In this document: piece by piece, positions 48,937 to 58,690 of the stretch
Numbering within the stretch: the stretch's first letter is position 1
How the letters are laid out: each line of letters begins with the position of its first letter
Origin: Lachnoclostridium sp. An181
Lineage (GTDB): Bacteria > Bacillota > Clostridia > Lachnospirales > Lachnospiraceae
Length of the DNA stretch: 64,000 bases
Reading direction: 5' to 3'
Assembly: GCF_002160325.1 (NCBI RefSeq)
Contig: NZ_NFKJ01000002.1
Span: forward strand, 1-64,000
The notes under the pieces: generated by a model
What the model was told of the DNA's origin: nothing
Database searches by the model: none
What the model saw: the letters and a program-made list of their open reading frames with translations, nothing else
Translations under genes and position numbers: made by a program

Positions 48937-50232
48937 TTATCTTTCCTCTGGCAGTGTACAAACACCTGCATCTACAAGCTTTTGAAGAGACATTAAGATT
49001 CCCAACTTTGCGTGCGCCCACGTAAGCCCTCCCTGGAAATAGACTGCATACGGCGGCTTGATCGGTCCGTCCGCGCTAAGCTCAATGGAGGATCCCTGGA
49101 CAAATGCCCCGGCTGCCATGATCACATCACTGTCATAGCCCGGCATGGCCCAAGGCTCCGGGGTAACATAGCTGTCCACAGGTGCGGCTGCCTGGATTCC
49201 CTGACAAAACCCGATCACACCCTCCGGGCATCCAAACTCTACAGCCTGAATAATGTCGTGGCGGCTCTCCTTCCCATCCGGTACAACCTTGTAGCCTAAT
49301 CTCTCATAAATATTCGCCGCAAAAATCGCACCCTTTAATGCCTGGCTCGTAACAGTCGGGGCAAGGAAAAAACCTTGATAGAAATCTTTCATCACACCAA
49401 GGGAGGCCCCCACTTCCTTTCCAAGTCCCGGCGAAGTCAAACGATAAGCACAATTTTCAATATATTCTGTTTTCCCGGCAAGATACCCACCGATCGGCGC
49501 AAGACCACCGCCCGGATTTTTGATAAGAGACCCTACCACCAGATCTGCACCCACATCGCTTGGCTCGAGCGTCTCCACAAATTCCCCATAGCAATTGTCC
49601 ACCATGCAGATGACATCCTGTTTGATTTCTTTGATAAAAGAAATCAGCTCACCAATCCTTTGCACGGAAAGCGTTGGCCTTGTCTGATATCCCTTTGATC
49701 GCTGAATCGTAACAAGCTTTGTCTTTTCATTGATTGCTTTTTTGATGTTTTCATAGTCAAAAGAGCCATCCTCTTTTAAATCTACCTGGCGGTATGTAAT
49801 GCCATACTCTGCCAGTGAACCTTTGGACTTTCGGATACCAATCACTTCTTCCAATGTGTCGTACGGTTTTCCGACCGGAGAGAACAATTCATCCCCAGGC
49901 CGCAAATTTGCCCCGAGAGCTAAAGCCAGAGCATGGGTACCGCAAGTAATCTGTGGGCGGACAAGGGCAGATTCTGTGTGAAATGTATTGGCGTACACTT
50001 CCTCCAATGTATCCCTGCCAAGATCATTATACCCATATCCGCTGGCATAATTAAAACACGCCTCACTCACTTTTGCCTTCTGCATGGCATGAATGACCTT
50101 CATCTGGTTATACTCTGCTGTCTCATCAATCCTTTCAAACCGATCTTTTAACATTTGCTCATTTTTTTTCCCAAACGCATACACCTCGGCGGAAATGCCG
50201 AGCACCCGGTACATGCTTTCTATTTCCTGCAT
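48937..50232 (-). CDS. YnbB-like PLP enzyme (methionine gamma-lyase family)
   Basis: A 431-residue PLP-dependent fold-I enzyme of the aluminium-resistance/YnbB family. The PLP Lys is in GSLIKNPGGGLAPIGGY; other segments are ITCGTHALALALGANLRPGDE and VDNCYGEFVE. It is commonly beside miaA or hfq-glnA in Bacillota. The reaction is not established. It overlaps miaA's end by 13 nt. Confidence 0.87.
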   Translation of the reverse strand: MQEIESMYRVLGISAEVYAFGKKNEQMLKDRFERIDETAEYNQMKVIHAMQKAKVSEACFNYASGYGYNDLGRDTLEEVYANTFHTESALVRPQITCGTHALALALGANLRPGDELFSPVGKPYDTLEEVIGIRKSKGSLAEYGITYRQVDLKEDGSFDYENIKKAINEKTKLVTIQRSKGYQTRPTLSVQRIGELISFIKEIKQDVICMVDNCYGEFVETLEPSDVGADLVVGSLIKNPGGGLAPIGGYLAGKTEYIENCAYRLTSPGLGKEVGASLGVMKDFYQGFFLAPTVTSQALKGAIFAANIYERLGYKVVPDGKESRHDIIQAVEFGCPEGVIGFCQGIQAAAPVDSYVTPEPWAMPGYDSDVIMAAGAFVQGSSIELSADGPIKPPYAVYFQGGLTWAHAKLGILMSLQKLVDAGVCTLPEER

Positions 50233-51176
50233 CTTTCTATATTCCTTTCCTTTAGTTTCTCCAATATCGCATCAAGGAGTTTCGAATCCTCATATCCGTA
50301 CTCTCTTTTGTCAAGCCAGATGACATCCCTCTCTCTTTTAAACCAAGTAAGCTGCCGTTTTGCAAAATGCCTGGTATCTCGCTTTAAGACATATACAGCC
50401 TCCTCCAGCGTGCGTTCTCCATTCAGGTAAGACAGAATTTCCTTGTATCCCAGTCCCTGCATGGAGACCATTTCCTTTTTGCATCCCATCTCTTTTAAAG
50501 CGCTCACTTCCTGTACAAGTCCATCCTTCAGCATCTTATCCACCCGAGCCTCGATCCGCTCATACAGGCGTGCCCGGTCATCCGTGAGCACGAAATACGC
50601 GTACTGGTAGGGGGATTCCTTCTGCCTTTCTCTTTCATTGTGGCTGGAAATGGGAGTCCCGGTTTCATGATAAAACTCCAGAGCTCGGATCACACGCTTT
50701 CTATTGTTTTCATGAATGGTTTTGGCAGACACAGGATCCACCTTTCTTAACATCTCATGCAGGAATCCGTCTCCTTTTTCATTTGCAAGGTCCTCCATCT
50801 TATTCCGGAATGTGCTATCCTCCTCTGTTTTTGTAAAGTCAATATCATAGAGCAGTGCCTGAATATAAAATCCGGTTCCTCCCACAACAATCGGAATATG
50901 TCCGGCATCATAAATCTTCTCCATCGCCTCTTTTGCCATTGCCTGGAATCGAACGACATTAAATTCTTGTGTCGGCTCGAGCACATTGATAAGATGATGG
51001 CGCACTCCCTCCATCTCCTCTTCCGTGATCTTTGCAGAGCCGATGTCCATATGACGATACACCTGCATAGAATCAGCGGAGATGATCTCTCCGCCAACTG
51101 TTTTTGCAAGTTGAATGGATAAGGCGCTTTTTCCAACGGCCGTAGGGCCTGTCAGTATAATCAATGGTTTTTTCAT
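50220..51176 (-). CDS. miaA: tRNA dimethylallyltransferase
   Basis: A 318-residue enzyme that prenylates A37 of tRNAs reading UNN codons. The P-loop is LTGPTAVGKSALSIQL; DSMQVYRHMDIGSAKIT and VVGGTGFYIQALL follow. The C-terminal RDTRHFAKRQLTWFKRE is conserved. MiaB, encoded about 5 kb downstream on the same strand, thiomethylates its product. Confidence 0.96.
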   Translation of the reverse strand: MKKPLIILTGPTAVGKSALSIQLAKTVGGEIISADSMQVYRHMDIGSAKITEEEMEGVRHHLINVLEPTQEFNVVRFQAMAKEAMEKIYDAGHIPIVVGGTGFYIQALLYDIDFTKTEEDSTFRNKMEDLANEKGDGFLHEMLRKVDPVSAKTIHENNRKRVIRALEFYHETGTPISSHNERERQKESPYQYAYFVLTDDRARLYERIEARVDKMLKDGLVQEVSALKEMGCKKEMVSMQGLGYKEILSYLNGERTLEEAVYVLKRDTRHFAKRQLTWFKRERDVIWLDKREYGYEDSKLLDAILEKLKERNIERCRK

Positions 51177-51191
51177 AAATGATTCCCCTTA

Positions 51192-53189
51192 TCAAACAAT
51201 CCTTTTAAATTTCTTTTCCAAATCCCGCCTGGACATGGAGATGATCGTCGGCCTTCCATGCGGACAGTGGTAAGGATTTTCCAGTGTCAAAAGCTCTCCG
51301 ATCAGAGTCTCCATTTCCTGAAAAGAAAGCCTGGAATTTCCCTTCACTGCTGCCTTGCAGGACATGGACGCTATCTTTTCATCGATCATGTCCGGTGCTG
51401 TATTGGGGCGGATCTCATCAGAGAGCGCATCCAGCATCTCAATAAAAAGCTCTCGCTTTGCAATCCCGAAAAGGTTATCAGGAATTGCTCTCACCGCGTA
51501 GGAGGATTCCCCGAATTCCTCTATCTCAAACCCGATTCTTGTAAACTGTTCCATGTACGTTTCCAAAAGCTGTGCCTCCTGCATGGATAGATTCAATACC
51601 ATCGGCGGGCTGATATACTGGGAAGTATATTCTCTTTGTTTCATACCCTTCAATGTCTTTTCATAGAGTACTCTTTCGTGTGCCGCATGCTGGTCAATGA
51701 TATAGAGATTATCGTGGAATTCTACAAGCCAGTATGTATCAAACGCTTGGCCGATAATTTTGTATTCTGCCTTTACTTCCCGTTTCAGAAGATTCTCCTC
51801 AAAAAAATCAAGCTGCTTTTCCACTGGCTGCTCTTTTTTTTCCGTCTGTAAACTTTCTTCCACCGGTCTTTGCAACTTTGGCTGTTCCTCATTTTGGATC
51901 CGGTACTGTACAGCCTCCCGCACTTTATCCATAGCGCCTGTATGTTTCTCAATTTCCGCCCTGTCAGAGACTTCTGCTTTGGACTGCTGTTCATGGTAGG
52001 CTCGCACCCTCTTTTTCATCTTCTCCATGAAATAGTCCAAATCCCTCTCTTTCTCAGAATTCTGGCTGCTTTGTCCTCCTATCTCTTTCCCTGAAGATTC
52101 TGTTTGCACCAAAACCGACGCACTGTCCATACCTTTTTCGGTTTCCTTATCAGGCATTGGTATCTCTTTTGCATCCGGCGCTTCCACTTTTGGGATCAGC
52201 TCTTTTTCGTGAAGTCCTTCCTCCACTGCATTACACACAAACCGATACACTTCCTGCTGGTTGGAAAATCGAACCTCCATCTTCGCCGGATGTACATTGA
52301 CATCCGTATTCTGTCCATCCATTGTAAAATGCAGGACCACAAACGGATATTTATGCTGCATGACAAAATCTTTATACCCATCCTCAATGGCTTTATAGAT
52401 CACCTGGCTTTTGATATATCTGCCATTGATAAAATAATTTTCAAAATTTCGGTTTCCTCTGCTGATGATCGGTTTTCCGAGAAAACCTTTCATGTGCATG
52501 CCGCGGAAACTTTCATCCACTTCTATCAGATTTCCGGCAATCTCCCGCCCGTAAAGATGATAGATCACACTTTTTAAATCTCCGTTTCCGGACGTATGGA
52601 TTTTGCTCTGTCCATTGTTGATAAACTGAAAAGAGATTTCCGGATGAGAGAGGGCAAGTCTTGCCACAAGATCACTGATATGGCTTGCCTCGGTCATCGG
52701 AGTTTTTAAAAACTTCCTTCTGGCCGGCGTATTATAAAAAAGCTGATGGATCAAAAAATTTGTGCCGTCCGGGGCAGCCGCATCCTCCAAAGAGATTTCC
52801 TTTCCACCTTCTATGCGGTATCTGCTGCCCAATATCTCATCCTTGGTCTTTGTCAGCACTTCCACCTGAGTGACCGCAGAAATGCTGGAGAGGGCCTCCC
52901 CACGAAAACCTAAAGAATGGATATCCTCCAAATCATCAGCACTCGTGATCTTGCTCGTGGAATGGCGCAAAAACGCAGCCCTTAAATCCTCCTTGGCAAT
53001 CCCGCATCCATTGTCTGTAATGCGGATGAACGCGATTCCTCCTTCTTTAATCTCCACCACAATGGCAGTAGCACCTGCATCAATGGAGTTTTCCACCAGT
53101 TCCTTTACTATGGATGCAGGACGCTCGATCACCTCACCGGCTGCTATTTTATCAATTGTAATCTGATCCAACACATGTATTTGTCCCAC
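51192..53189 (-). CDS. mutL: DNA mismatch repair protein MutL
   Basis: A 665-residue MutL. The N-terminal GHKL ATPase has ENSIDAGAT and LGFRGEALSSISAV; a long charged linker (about 330-460) leads to the C-terminal domain. That domain has the endonuclease metal motif DQHAAHERVLYE and CPHGRP, so it should nick DNA itself, as in species without MutH. A GTG start follows AGGAGGAGA. It lies 12 nt from mutS. Confidence 0.95.
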   Translation of the reverse strand: MGQIHVLDQITIDKIAAGEVIERPASIVKELVENSIDAGATAIVVEIKEGGIAFIRITDNGCGIAKEDLRAAFLRHSTSKITSADDLEDIHSLGFRGEALSSISAVTQVEVLTKTKDEILGSRYRIEGGKEISLEDAAAPDGTNFLIHQLFYNTPARRKFLKTPMTEASHISDLVARLALSHPEISFQFINNGQSKIHTSGNGDLKSVIYHLYGREIAGNLIEVDESFRGMHMKGFLGKPIISRGNRNFENYFINGRYIKSQVIYKAIEDGYKDFVMQHKYPFVVLHFTMDGQNTDVNVHPAKMEVRFSNQQEVYRFVCNAVEEGLHEKELIPKVEAPDAKEIPMPDKETEKGMDSASVLVQTESSGKEIGGQSSQNSEKERDLDYFMEKMKKRVRAYHEQQSKAEVSDRAEIEKHTGAMDKVREAVQYRIQNEEQPKLQRPVEESLQTEKKEQPVEKQLDFFEENLLKREVKAEYKIIGQAFDTYWLVEFHDNLYIIDQHAAHERVLYEKTLKGMKQREYTSQYISPPMVLNLSMQEAQLLETYMEQFTRIGFEIEEFGESSYAVRAIPDNLFGIAKRELFIEMLDALSDEIRPNTAPDMIDEKIASMSCKAAVKGNSRLSFQEMETLIGELLTLENPYHCPHGRPTIISMSRRDLEKKFKRIV

Positions 53190-53201
53190 TTATATCTCCT
53201 C

Positions 53202-55856
53202 CTAGCAGTTTCCCCATCGATTTTTCAGCTTATTCTGCAGCCGATAGATGGTGTTGAGCGCATCTACCGGAGTCAGATTTCCGATATCAATACTTTTCAG
53301 TTCTTCGATCACATCATCATCCGTGACTGTGTCAAAAAGCGAAAACTGCGCCAGATCCAAGTCGTCGTATTTTTTCTTCTTTCGTTTCATCTCTACAGTA
53401 TGCTCGGCTATATCTCTGACTCGTGTGGTGATATCCGCATCGCTCAGCTCTTCCACAATCTCCTTAGCCCGCACAATGACAGATTCCGGCACTCCCGCAA
53501 GCTTTGCAACCTGAATTCCATAGCTTTTATCCGCTCCACCTTTGACGATTTTCCGGAGGAAGACAATATCGTCCCCCTTTTCCTTCACCGCGATACAGTA
53601 GTTGTGCACATTATCAATTTTTCCTTCCAGTTCAGTCAGCTCATGATAATGGGTGGCAAACAAAGTTTTCGCCCCCAAAAGTTTTCCATTGCTGATGTGC
53701 TCCACCACAGCCCAGGCAATCGAGAGACCGTCAAAAGTACTCGTTCCGCGCCCAATCTCATCCAGAATAAGAAGACTTTTACTCGTGGCATTCCGAAGAA
53801 TATTTGCAACCTCAGTCATCTCCACCATAAAAGTACTCTGCCCGGAGGCAAGATCGTCCGATGCTCCGACTCTTGTAAAAATTCTGTCCACCAGCCCGAT
53901 ATTGGCGCTGGCCGCCGGAACAAAGGAACCAATCTGTGCCATTAGTACGATCAGCGCTGACTGTCTCATATATGTGGACTTTCCTGCCATATTTGGTCCT
54001 GTGATAATGGAAATCCTGTTTTTTTTGTCATCCAGATAAGTATCGTTGCTGATAAACATATCGTTGGGTATCATTTTCTCCACAACCGGATGTCTTCCGT
54101 CTTTGATATCAATGACTCCCTTTTCATTGATTTTCGGTCTGACATACCGGTTTTTCTCCGCCACCACAGCAAGAGAGGCAAACACATCCAGATTGGCTAC
54201 TGCCTTTGCAGTAGTCTGGATGCGCAGAATCTGAGCTGCCACCTGATTGCGCACTTCACAGTACAGCTCGTATTCCAGCGCATAGAGCCTGTCCTCAGCC
54301 CCCAAAATCGTATCCTCAAGCTCTTTTAGCTTTGGAATGGTGTATCGCTCTGCATTGGCAAGCGTCTGTTTTCTGGTATAATAATCCGGCACCTGATCTT
54401 TGAAAGAATTTGTCACTTCCAGGTAATACCCAAACACTTTATTGTATTTTATTTTAAGCGTTTTGATCCCCGTCTTCTCCCGCTCGTTTGCCTCAAGTTC
54501 TGCAAGCCACATCTTGCCGTCCGACTTTGCATTCCTAAGCCTGTCCACCTCTTCGTTGTATCCTTCTTTTATGATGCCTCCTTCTTTCATGGCAATCGGA
54601 GGATCTTCTTTGATTGCAGACTGTATAAGAGCACAAATATCCTCAAGGGGATCCAGATTTTCATAGAGTTCCCGCAAAAGTTCACTGTTCATCTCCTCCA
54701 ATATGTAGCGGATGGGCGGGAGCATGGCGAGAGAACTTTGAAATGCCGTCATATCCCTTGGATTGGCGGACTGATACACAATCTTGCTCACCAGTCTCTC
54801 CAGATCGTAGACCGGGCTTAAATATTCCCGGATTTCTTCCCTTCCGATCGCATTGGATACAAGCTCCTCCACTGCGTCCAGTCTTTTTAAGACAGACTCC
54901 TTTTCAATGAGCGGCTGCTCCACGTATTTTCTTAGCATTCTTGCACCCATGGCTGTTTTTGTCTTGTCCAGCACCCAGAGAAGGGAGCCTTTTTTTTGCT
55001 TTTCCCGCAGTGTCTCGCAAAGTTCTAAATTCCGTCTGGTAGAGCTGTCAAGAAGCATATATTTACCCGTCACATACCCGCTCAATTTTGACAAATGGTC
55101 AAGCGAAGTCTTCTGTGTCTCCAGAAGATATTTTAAAAGCGCTCCGGCTGCAATGATACCGCTGTCATAATCCTTTAATCCAAGCCCCTCAAGGGAAGAT
55201 ACATGAAAATGCTCCAGCAATGTCTTTTTGCAGAGCATGTCGTCAAAATACCAGGAATCGAGCGAATACACTGTGATCCCAAGCCTGTCTTTCAGCTCCT
55301 CCAAGGAAAATCCGCTCATAAACAGCGCCTCGTTGCAGATGATCTCAGATGGGGATATTTTATAGATTTCATCCTGAAGTTTCTGCACCGAATCAATTTC
55401 CGTCACAGAGTAATCGCCGGTCGTCACATCCGCAGAGGAAACCCCGTACTGCTCATCCGCATATACAATGCACATAATGTAATTGTTTTTCGTCTCATCC
55501 AGCGCCTGTGTATTCAAATTAGTTCCCGGCGTCACAATTCGGATAACCTCTCTTTTTACGATCCCTTTGCTCTGTTTGGGATCCTCCACCTGTTCGCAGA
55601 TAGCTACCTTATAGCCTTTTGAAACAAGACGGTTCAGATACGTGTCCACCGCATGATACGGAACTCCACACATCGGCGCACGTTCTTCCAATCCACAGTT
55701 TTTTCCGGTCAGGGTGATCTCCAGTTCTCTTGAAGCGGTAAGCGCATCATCAAAAAACATTTCATAGAAATCTCCCAATCTATAAAATAAAATACAGTCC
55801 TTATATTGTTCTTTCGTCTCCATGTATTGCTGCATCATTGGTGTTAATTCTGCCAC
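53202..55856 (-). CDS. mutS: DNA mismatch repair protein MutS
   Basis: An 884-residue MutS. The mismatch-reading domain has the Phe-x-Glu motif in FYRLGDFYEMFFDDA. The ATPase has GPNMAGKSTYMRQ and LLILDEIGRGTSTFDGLSIAW. The C-terminal HTH follows. A GTG start 7 nt after AGGAG is used. It has a promoter just upstream and is followed directly by mutL. Confidence 0.97.
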   Translation of the reverse strand: MAELTPMMQQYMETKEQYKDCILFYRLGDFYEMFFDDALTASRELEITLTGKNCGLEERAPMCGVPYHAVDTYLNRLVSKGYKVAICEQVEDPKQSKGIVKREVIRIVTPGTNLNTQALDETKNNYIMCIVYADEQYGVSSADVTTGDYSVTEIDSVQKLQDEIYKISPSEIICNEALFMSGFSLEELKDRLGITVYSLDSWYFDDMLCKKTLLEHFHVSSLEGLGLKDYDSGIIAAGALLKYLLETQKTSLDHLSKLSGYVTGKYMLLDSSTRRNLELCETLREKQKKGSLLWVLDKTKTAMGARMLRKYVEQPLIEKESVLKRLDAVEELVSNAIGREEIREYLSPVYDLERLVSKIVYQSANPRDMTAFQSSLAMLPPIRYILEEMNSELLRELYENLDPLEDICALIQSAIKEDPPIAMKEGGIIKEGYNEEVDRLRNAKSDGKMWLAELEANEREKTGIKTLKIKYNKVFGYYLEVTNSFKDQVPDYYTRKQTLANAERYTIPKLKELEDTILGAEDRLYALEYELYCEVRNQVAAQILRIQTTAKAVANLDVFASLAVVAEKNRYVRPKINEKGVIDIKDGRHPVVEKMIPNDMFISNDTYLDDKKNRISIITGPNMAGKSTYMRQSALIVLMAQIGSFVPAASANIGLVDRIFTRVGASDDLASGQSTFMVEMTEVANILRNATSKSLLILDEIGRGTSTFDGLSIAWAVVEHISNGKLLGAKTLFATHYHELTELEGKIDNVHNYCIAVKEKGDDIVFLRKIVKGGADKSYGIQVAKLAGVPESVIVRAKEIVEELSDADITTRVRDIAEHTVEMKRKKKKYDDLDLAQFSLFDTVTDDDVIEELKSIDIGNLTPVDALNTIYRLQNKLKNRWGNC

Positions 55857-55892
55857 AATCTTCTCCTCTTTCTCTTTGGTTTTTTACATTTC

Positions 55893-55920
55893 ATTATATC
55901 ATCTTTTAAAAAAAGCGCAA
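55893..55920 (-). promoter_or_regulatory. Promoter of mutSL
   Basis: On the - strand TTGCGC, a 16-bp spacer and TATAAT, about 37 nt before the GTG start of mutS. Confidence 0.68.
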
Positions 55921-55940
55921 AGAAAAAATATCTGAGCAGA

Positions 55941-56357
55941 TCAAAGAACGTGAAAATCCGGTTTAGGTTCCCTGTACAAGAAATGTAGAAGATAAGCAGC
56001 AAGAAGGATTCCGATGGCACAAAGCCCGGAAAAAATGACTGCAAATGGAACACATATCTGCCCAAACAGCTGAAACGGCTGGTCACTGTAATCCCATACC
56101 TGCCATCCCATCCACTTGTTTACGATCAGCCCTGTGATAAATTCGCAGGAAATAACAAAAATAAGACATCTCGCCACCTGACGCCAAAGTGGATCCTGCC
56201 ACCTGACCAGGATTCCCTGCCATGCACAGAACCAAAAACAGACTCCCCCCAAAAGAAACATACTCCAGTGCGAAAACCCGCGAAAAAGCATTTCAAATGT
56301 ATAATAAATACAGCCTCCGGCAGCGATCAAAAATAAGTATTCACTGAGTTTTTTCAT
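55941..56357 (-). CDS. CmpB-like (PF06541-type) membrane protein
   Basis: A 138-residue membrane protein with about four helices. AAGGCIYYTFEMLFRGFSHW with the conserved Glu and Arg, and VNKWMGWQVWDYSDQP, match the family labelled putative ABC-transporter type IV/CmpB. No ATPase is adjacent, and the label has little experimental support. Its leader contains a terminator-shaped hairpin ending right at the start codon. An upstream TTG is also in frame. Confidence 0.8.
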   Translation of the reverse strand: MKKLSEYLFLIAAGGCIYYTFEMLFRGFSHWSMFLLGGVCFWFCAWQGILVRWQDPLWRQVARCLIFVISCEFITGLIVNKWMGWQVWDYSDQPFQLFGQICVPFAVIFSGLCAIGILLAAYLLHFLYREPKPDFHVL

Positions 56358-56362
56358 CAAAA

Positions 56363-56405
56363 AACGCCCTTTCTATGAAATTCAGATACTCATAGTCTGG
56401 ACGTT
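56363..56405 (-). promoter_or_regulatory. Terminator-like hairpin in the leader of the CmpB-like gene
   Basis: On the - strand AACGTCC (56399-56405) pairs with GGGCGTT (56363-56369), plus an inner 6-bp helix (CTATGA/TCATAG) separated by a 3x3 internal loop. TTTTTT follows directly, then the ATG. It could be an attenuator, and it also covers the purine-rich ribosome site. Confidence 0.4.
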
Positions 56406-56415
56406 TTCTTTCGGA

Positions 56416-56445
56416 ATTATAATGGCAGTTCCTGTTATTTGGCAC
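56416..56445 (-). promoter_or_regulatory. Possible promoter of the CmpB-like gene
   Basis: On the - strand GTGCCA, an 18-bp spacer and a perfect TATAAT. Confidence 0.5.
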
Positions 56446-56474
56446 AATACAAACAAAAAACCCTTTTCTATTGC

Positions 56475-57926
56475 CTACACCTGCTGTCCGATATAATAAA
56501 ATCCTTTGCATTCGTTTAATTTTACTTGTACGATCTTTCCAATCAGCTCTTGTCCGCCTGCAAAGTGTACAAGAAGATTATTGCTAAGCCTTCCGGTCAC
56601 AAGAGATGGCTCATGTTCGCTAACACCCTCCACAAGAACTTCCTGTATCGTTCCTGTATGTACGCTGCACACTTGGGCTGAAATCTCCTGCACCTCTTTT
56701 AAAAGTCTGTCAAAACGGTCCTTGATGACATCCGAAGGAACCTGATTTTCCATCACTGCGGCAGGTGTCCCTGTTCTCTTGGAATATATGAAGGTAAATG
56801 CACTGTCATAGCGCACTTTTCTCACCACATCCAGCGTCTCCTGGAAATCTTCCTCCGTCTCTCCCGGAAATCCAACGATAATGTCCGTTGTCAGCGAAAT
56901 ATCCGGCATGGCTTTTTTGATCTTTTCTGCCAGAGCAAGATATTGTTCTTTTGTATAACGGCGGTTCATCTTCTTCAGGATTTGGCTGCTGCCGGACTGT
57001 ACCGGAAGATGTAAATGTCTGCAGATTTTCTTTGAATCTTTCATCACCTCAATAAGCTCATCGGACAGATCTTTTGGATGGGAAGTCATGAAACGTATCC
57101 TTTTAAGCCCCTCGATCTTCTCAATCTCTCTTAGAAGTTTGGCAAAACTCAATGGTTCCTCCAGCGTTTTCCCATAGGAATTTACATTCTGGCCAAGGAG
57201 CATCACCTCGACCACGCCATCCGCCACAAGCCTTTCAATCTCGCGGACAATATCCTTTGGGTTTCTGCTTCTTTCACGCCCTCTCACATAAGGGACAATA
57301 CAATAACTGCAGAAATTATTGCAGCCAAACATAATGTTCACCCCGGATTTAAACGCGTATTTGCGCTCTACCGGAAGGTCCTCCACAATCTTGTCCGTGT
57401 CCTTCCAGATATCGATCACCATGCGCTCAGATTCAAATCTTGACACGATAAGTTCTGCGAATTTATAAATATTGTGAGTTCCAAAAATCAAATCCACAAA
57501 CCGGTAACTTGTCTTTAATTTCTCCACCACGTGCGGTTCCTGCATCATACATCCACAAAGTCCGATCATCATATGCGGGTGTAACTTTTTGATGCGGCCA
57601 AGCTGGCCCAGTCTTCCGTAAACACGCATATTCGCATTTTCCCGGACTGTACACGTATTGTAAATGACAAAATCAGCGTTCTCTTCCTCCGTCTCCTCCT
57701 GATAGCCGATCTCTTCCAAAATACCGCACAGTTTTTCCGAATCCCTGGCATTCATCTGGCAGCCAAAGGTCGTCACACAGAAAGTGAGCGGACGGCCGAT
57801 CTTTTCAGATAATTCTTTTACATAGTTTCTCGCTTTCGCCATAAAATAATACTGTCTTTCCGGTTCCTTCACCGGTGCTTCTTTTGTAAGGTCGATTGCC
57901 GTCATATCCAATTCCAATGCCTGCAT
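56475..57926 (-). CDS. miaB: tRNA-2-methylthio-N6-dimethylallyladenosine synthase
   Basis: A 483-residue methylthiotransferase. The N-terminal UPF0004 domain binds a second cluster (TTFGCQMNARDSEKLCG). The radical SAM motif is FGCNNFCSYCIVPYVRGRERS. A TRAM domain closes the protein (from TGTIQEVLVEG). An extra ~45 residues precede the domain (QALELDMTAIDLTKE), common in Clostridia. GGAGGAAG precedes the ATG. It follows the DUF4250 gene by 18 nt. Confidence 0.94.
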   Translation of the reverse strand: MQALELDMTAIDLTKEAPVKEPERQYYFMAKARNYVKELSEKIGRPLTFCVTTFGCQMNARDSEKLCGILEEIGYQEETEEENADFVIYNTCTVRENANMRVYGRLGQLGRIKKLHPHMMIGLCGCMMQEPHVVEKLKTSYRFVDLIFGTHNIYKFAELIVSRFESERMVIDIWKDTDKIVEDLPVERKYAFKSGVNIMFGCNNFCSYCIVPYVRGRERSRNPKDIVREIERLVADGVVEVMLLGQNVNSYGKTLEEPLSFAKLLREIEKIEGLKRIRFMTSHPKDLSDELIEVMKDSKKICRHLHLPVQSGSSQILKKMNRRYTKEQYLALAEKIKKAMPDISLTTDIIVGFPGETEEDFQETLDVVRKVRYDSAFTFIYSKRTGTPAAVMENQVPSDVIKDRFDRLLKEVQEISAQVCSVHTGTIQEVLVEGVSEHEPSLVTGRLSNNLLVHFAGGQELIGKIVQVKLNECKGFYYIGQQV

Positions 57927-57944
57927 CGTACTTCCTCCATTTTT

Positions 57945-58127
57945 CTATTCAAATTGGTTCTTCTTCTCATTGTATTCATAGTCAATGTCAGCCAATCTGC
58001 TCACGATTGTCTTTCTGTCCACCTGCATATCCTCGCACAGCGCGTCCAAAGTCGGATAATAATCTCTAAGTTTTGTATTCACCACACCAAGCAGCATAAC
58101 TGCATCTTTTGGCAACTGTTCAAACAT
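57945..58127 (-). CDS. DUF4250 small protein
   Basis: A 60-residue, soluble, HTH-like protein: LPKDAVMLLGVVNTKLRDYY, then LDALCEDMQVDRKTIVSRL. This matches DUF4250, found in Clostridia, with no known function. The middle resembles a small helix-turn-helix (DMQVDRKTIVSRLADI). AAAGAGGAA precedes the ATG. Confidence 0.8.
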   Translation of the reverse strand: MFEQLPKDAVMLLGVVNTKLRDYYPTLDALCEDMQVDRKTIVSRLADIDYEYNEKKNQFE

Positions 58128-58144
58128 ATTTTTCCTCTTTTCTT

Positions 58145-58690
58145 CTAATAAATGGTACTCTCTGTAATAAGTATATCCGGCCGGATGTCGTGTTCTTCTG
58201 CCGGGACCTCCCTAAGCACCTGGAATTCAAAGGCAAGAGCTGCCTTTGGCATGTCCGGATGCGCCTTTAAATAGGCATCATAATATCCAGCCCCGTATCC
58301 AATCCGGTTTTTCTTTCTGTCAAACGCCACCCCCGGCATCACCATAAGCATCCCTTCGGAAAAAATCTGTTTTCCTGCCGTTGGTTCGCACACGCCAAAA
58401 GTGCCTGGAGCTGTTTCGTTAAAGGAGCAAATCTCATAGAATTCCATTCTTTTCCCTTGTACTTTCGGAATCCCGACCTTTTTATTTTGCTCCCAGGCTG
58501 CGCGGATGATCTGTTTTGTACAAACTTCATTTTTCATATCCATATAAACAAGGATTCCATTTGCATGTAAAAAGAGCGGATGAGCGATAAGCCTTTCACA
58601 AATAGCCCGGCTTTTTTCCATCCACTCCTGTTTTTGCATTGCCAAACGCGCTCTTTGCATCCGCTGCCTAATTTCCCGTTTTCTTTCCAT
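58145..58690 (-). CDS. 5-formyltetrahydrofolate cyclo-ligase
   Basis: A 181-residue ATP-dependent enzyme making 5,10-methenyl-THF from 5-formyl-THF. The basic N-terminus (ERKREIRQRMQRARLAM) and the signature MPGVAFDRKKNRIGYGAGYYD are diagnostic. The start MERKRE is chosen, but GTG and TTG codons just upstream are in frame and no clear ribosome site decides. It overlaps the DUF896 gene by about 23 nt. Confidence 0.9.
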   Translation of the reverse strand: MERKREIRQRMQRARLAMQKQEWMEKSRAICERLIAHPLFLHANGILVYMDMKNEVCTKQIIRAAWEQNKKVGIPKVQGKRMEFYEICSFNETAPGTFGVCEPTAGKQIFSEGMLMVMPGVAFDRKKNRIGYGAGYYDAYLKAHPDMPKAALAFEFQVLREVPAEEHDIRPDILITESTIY

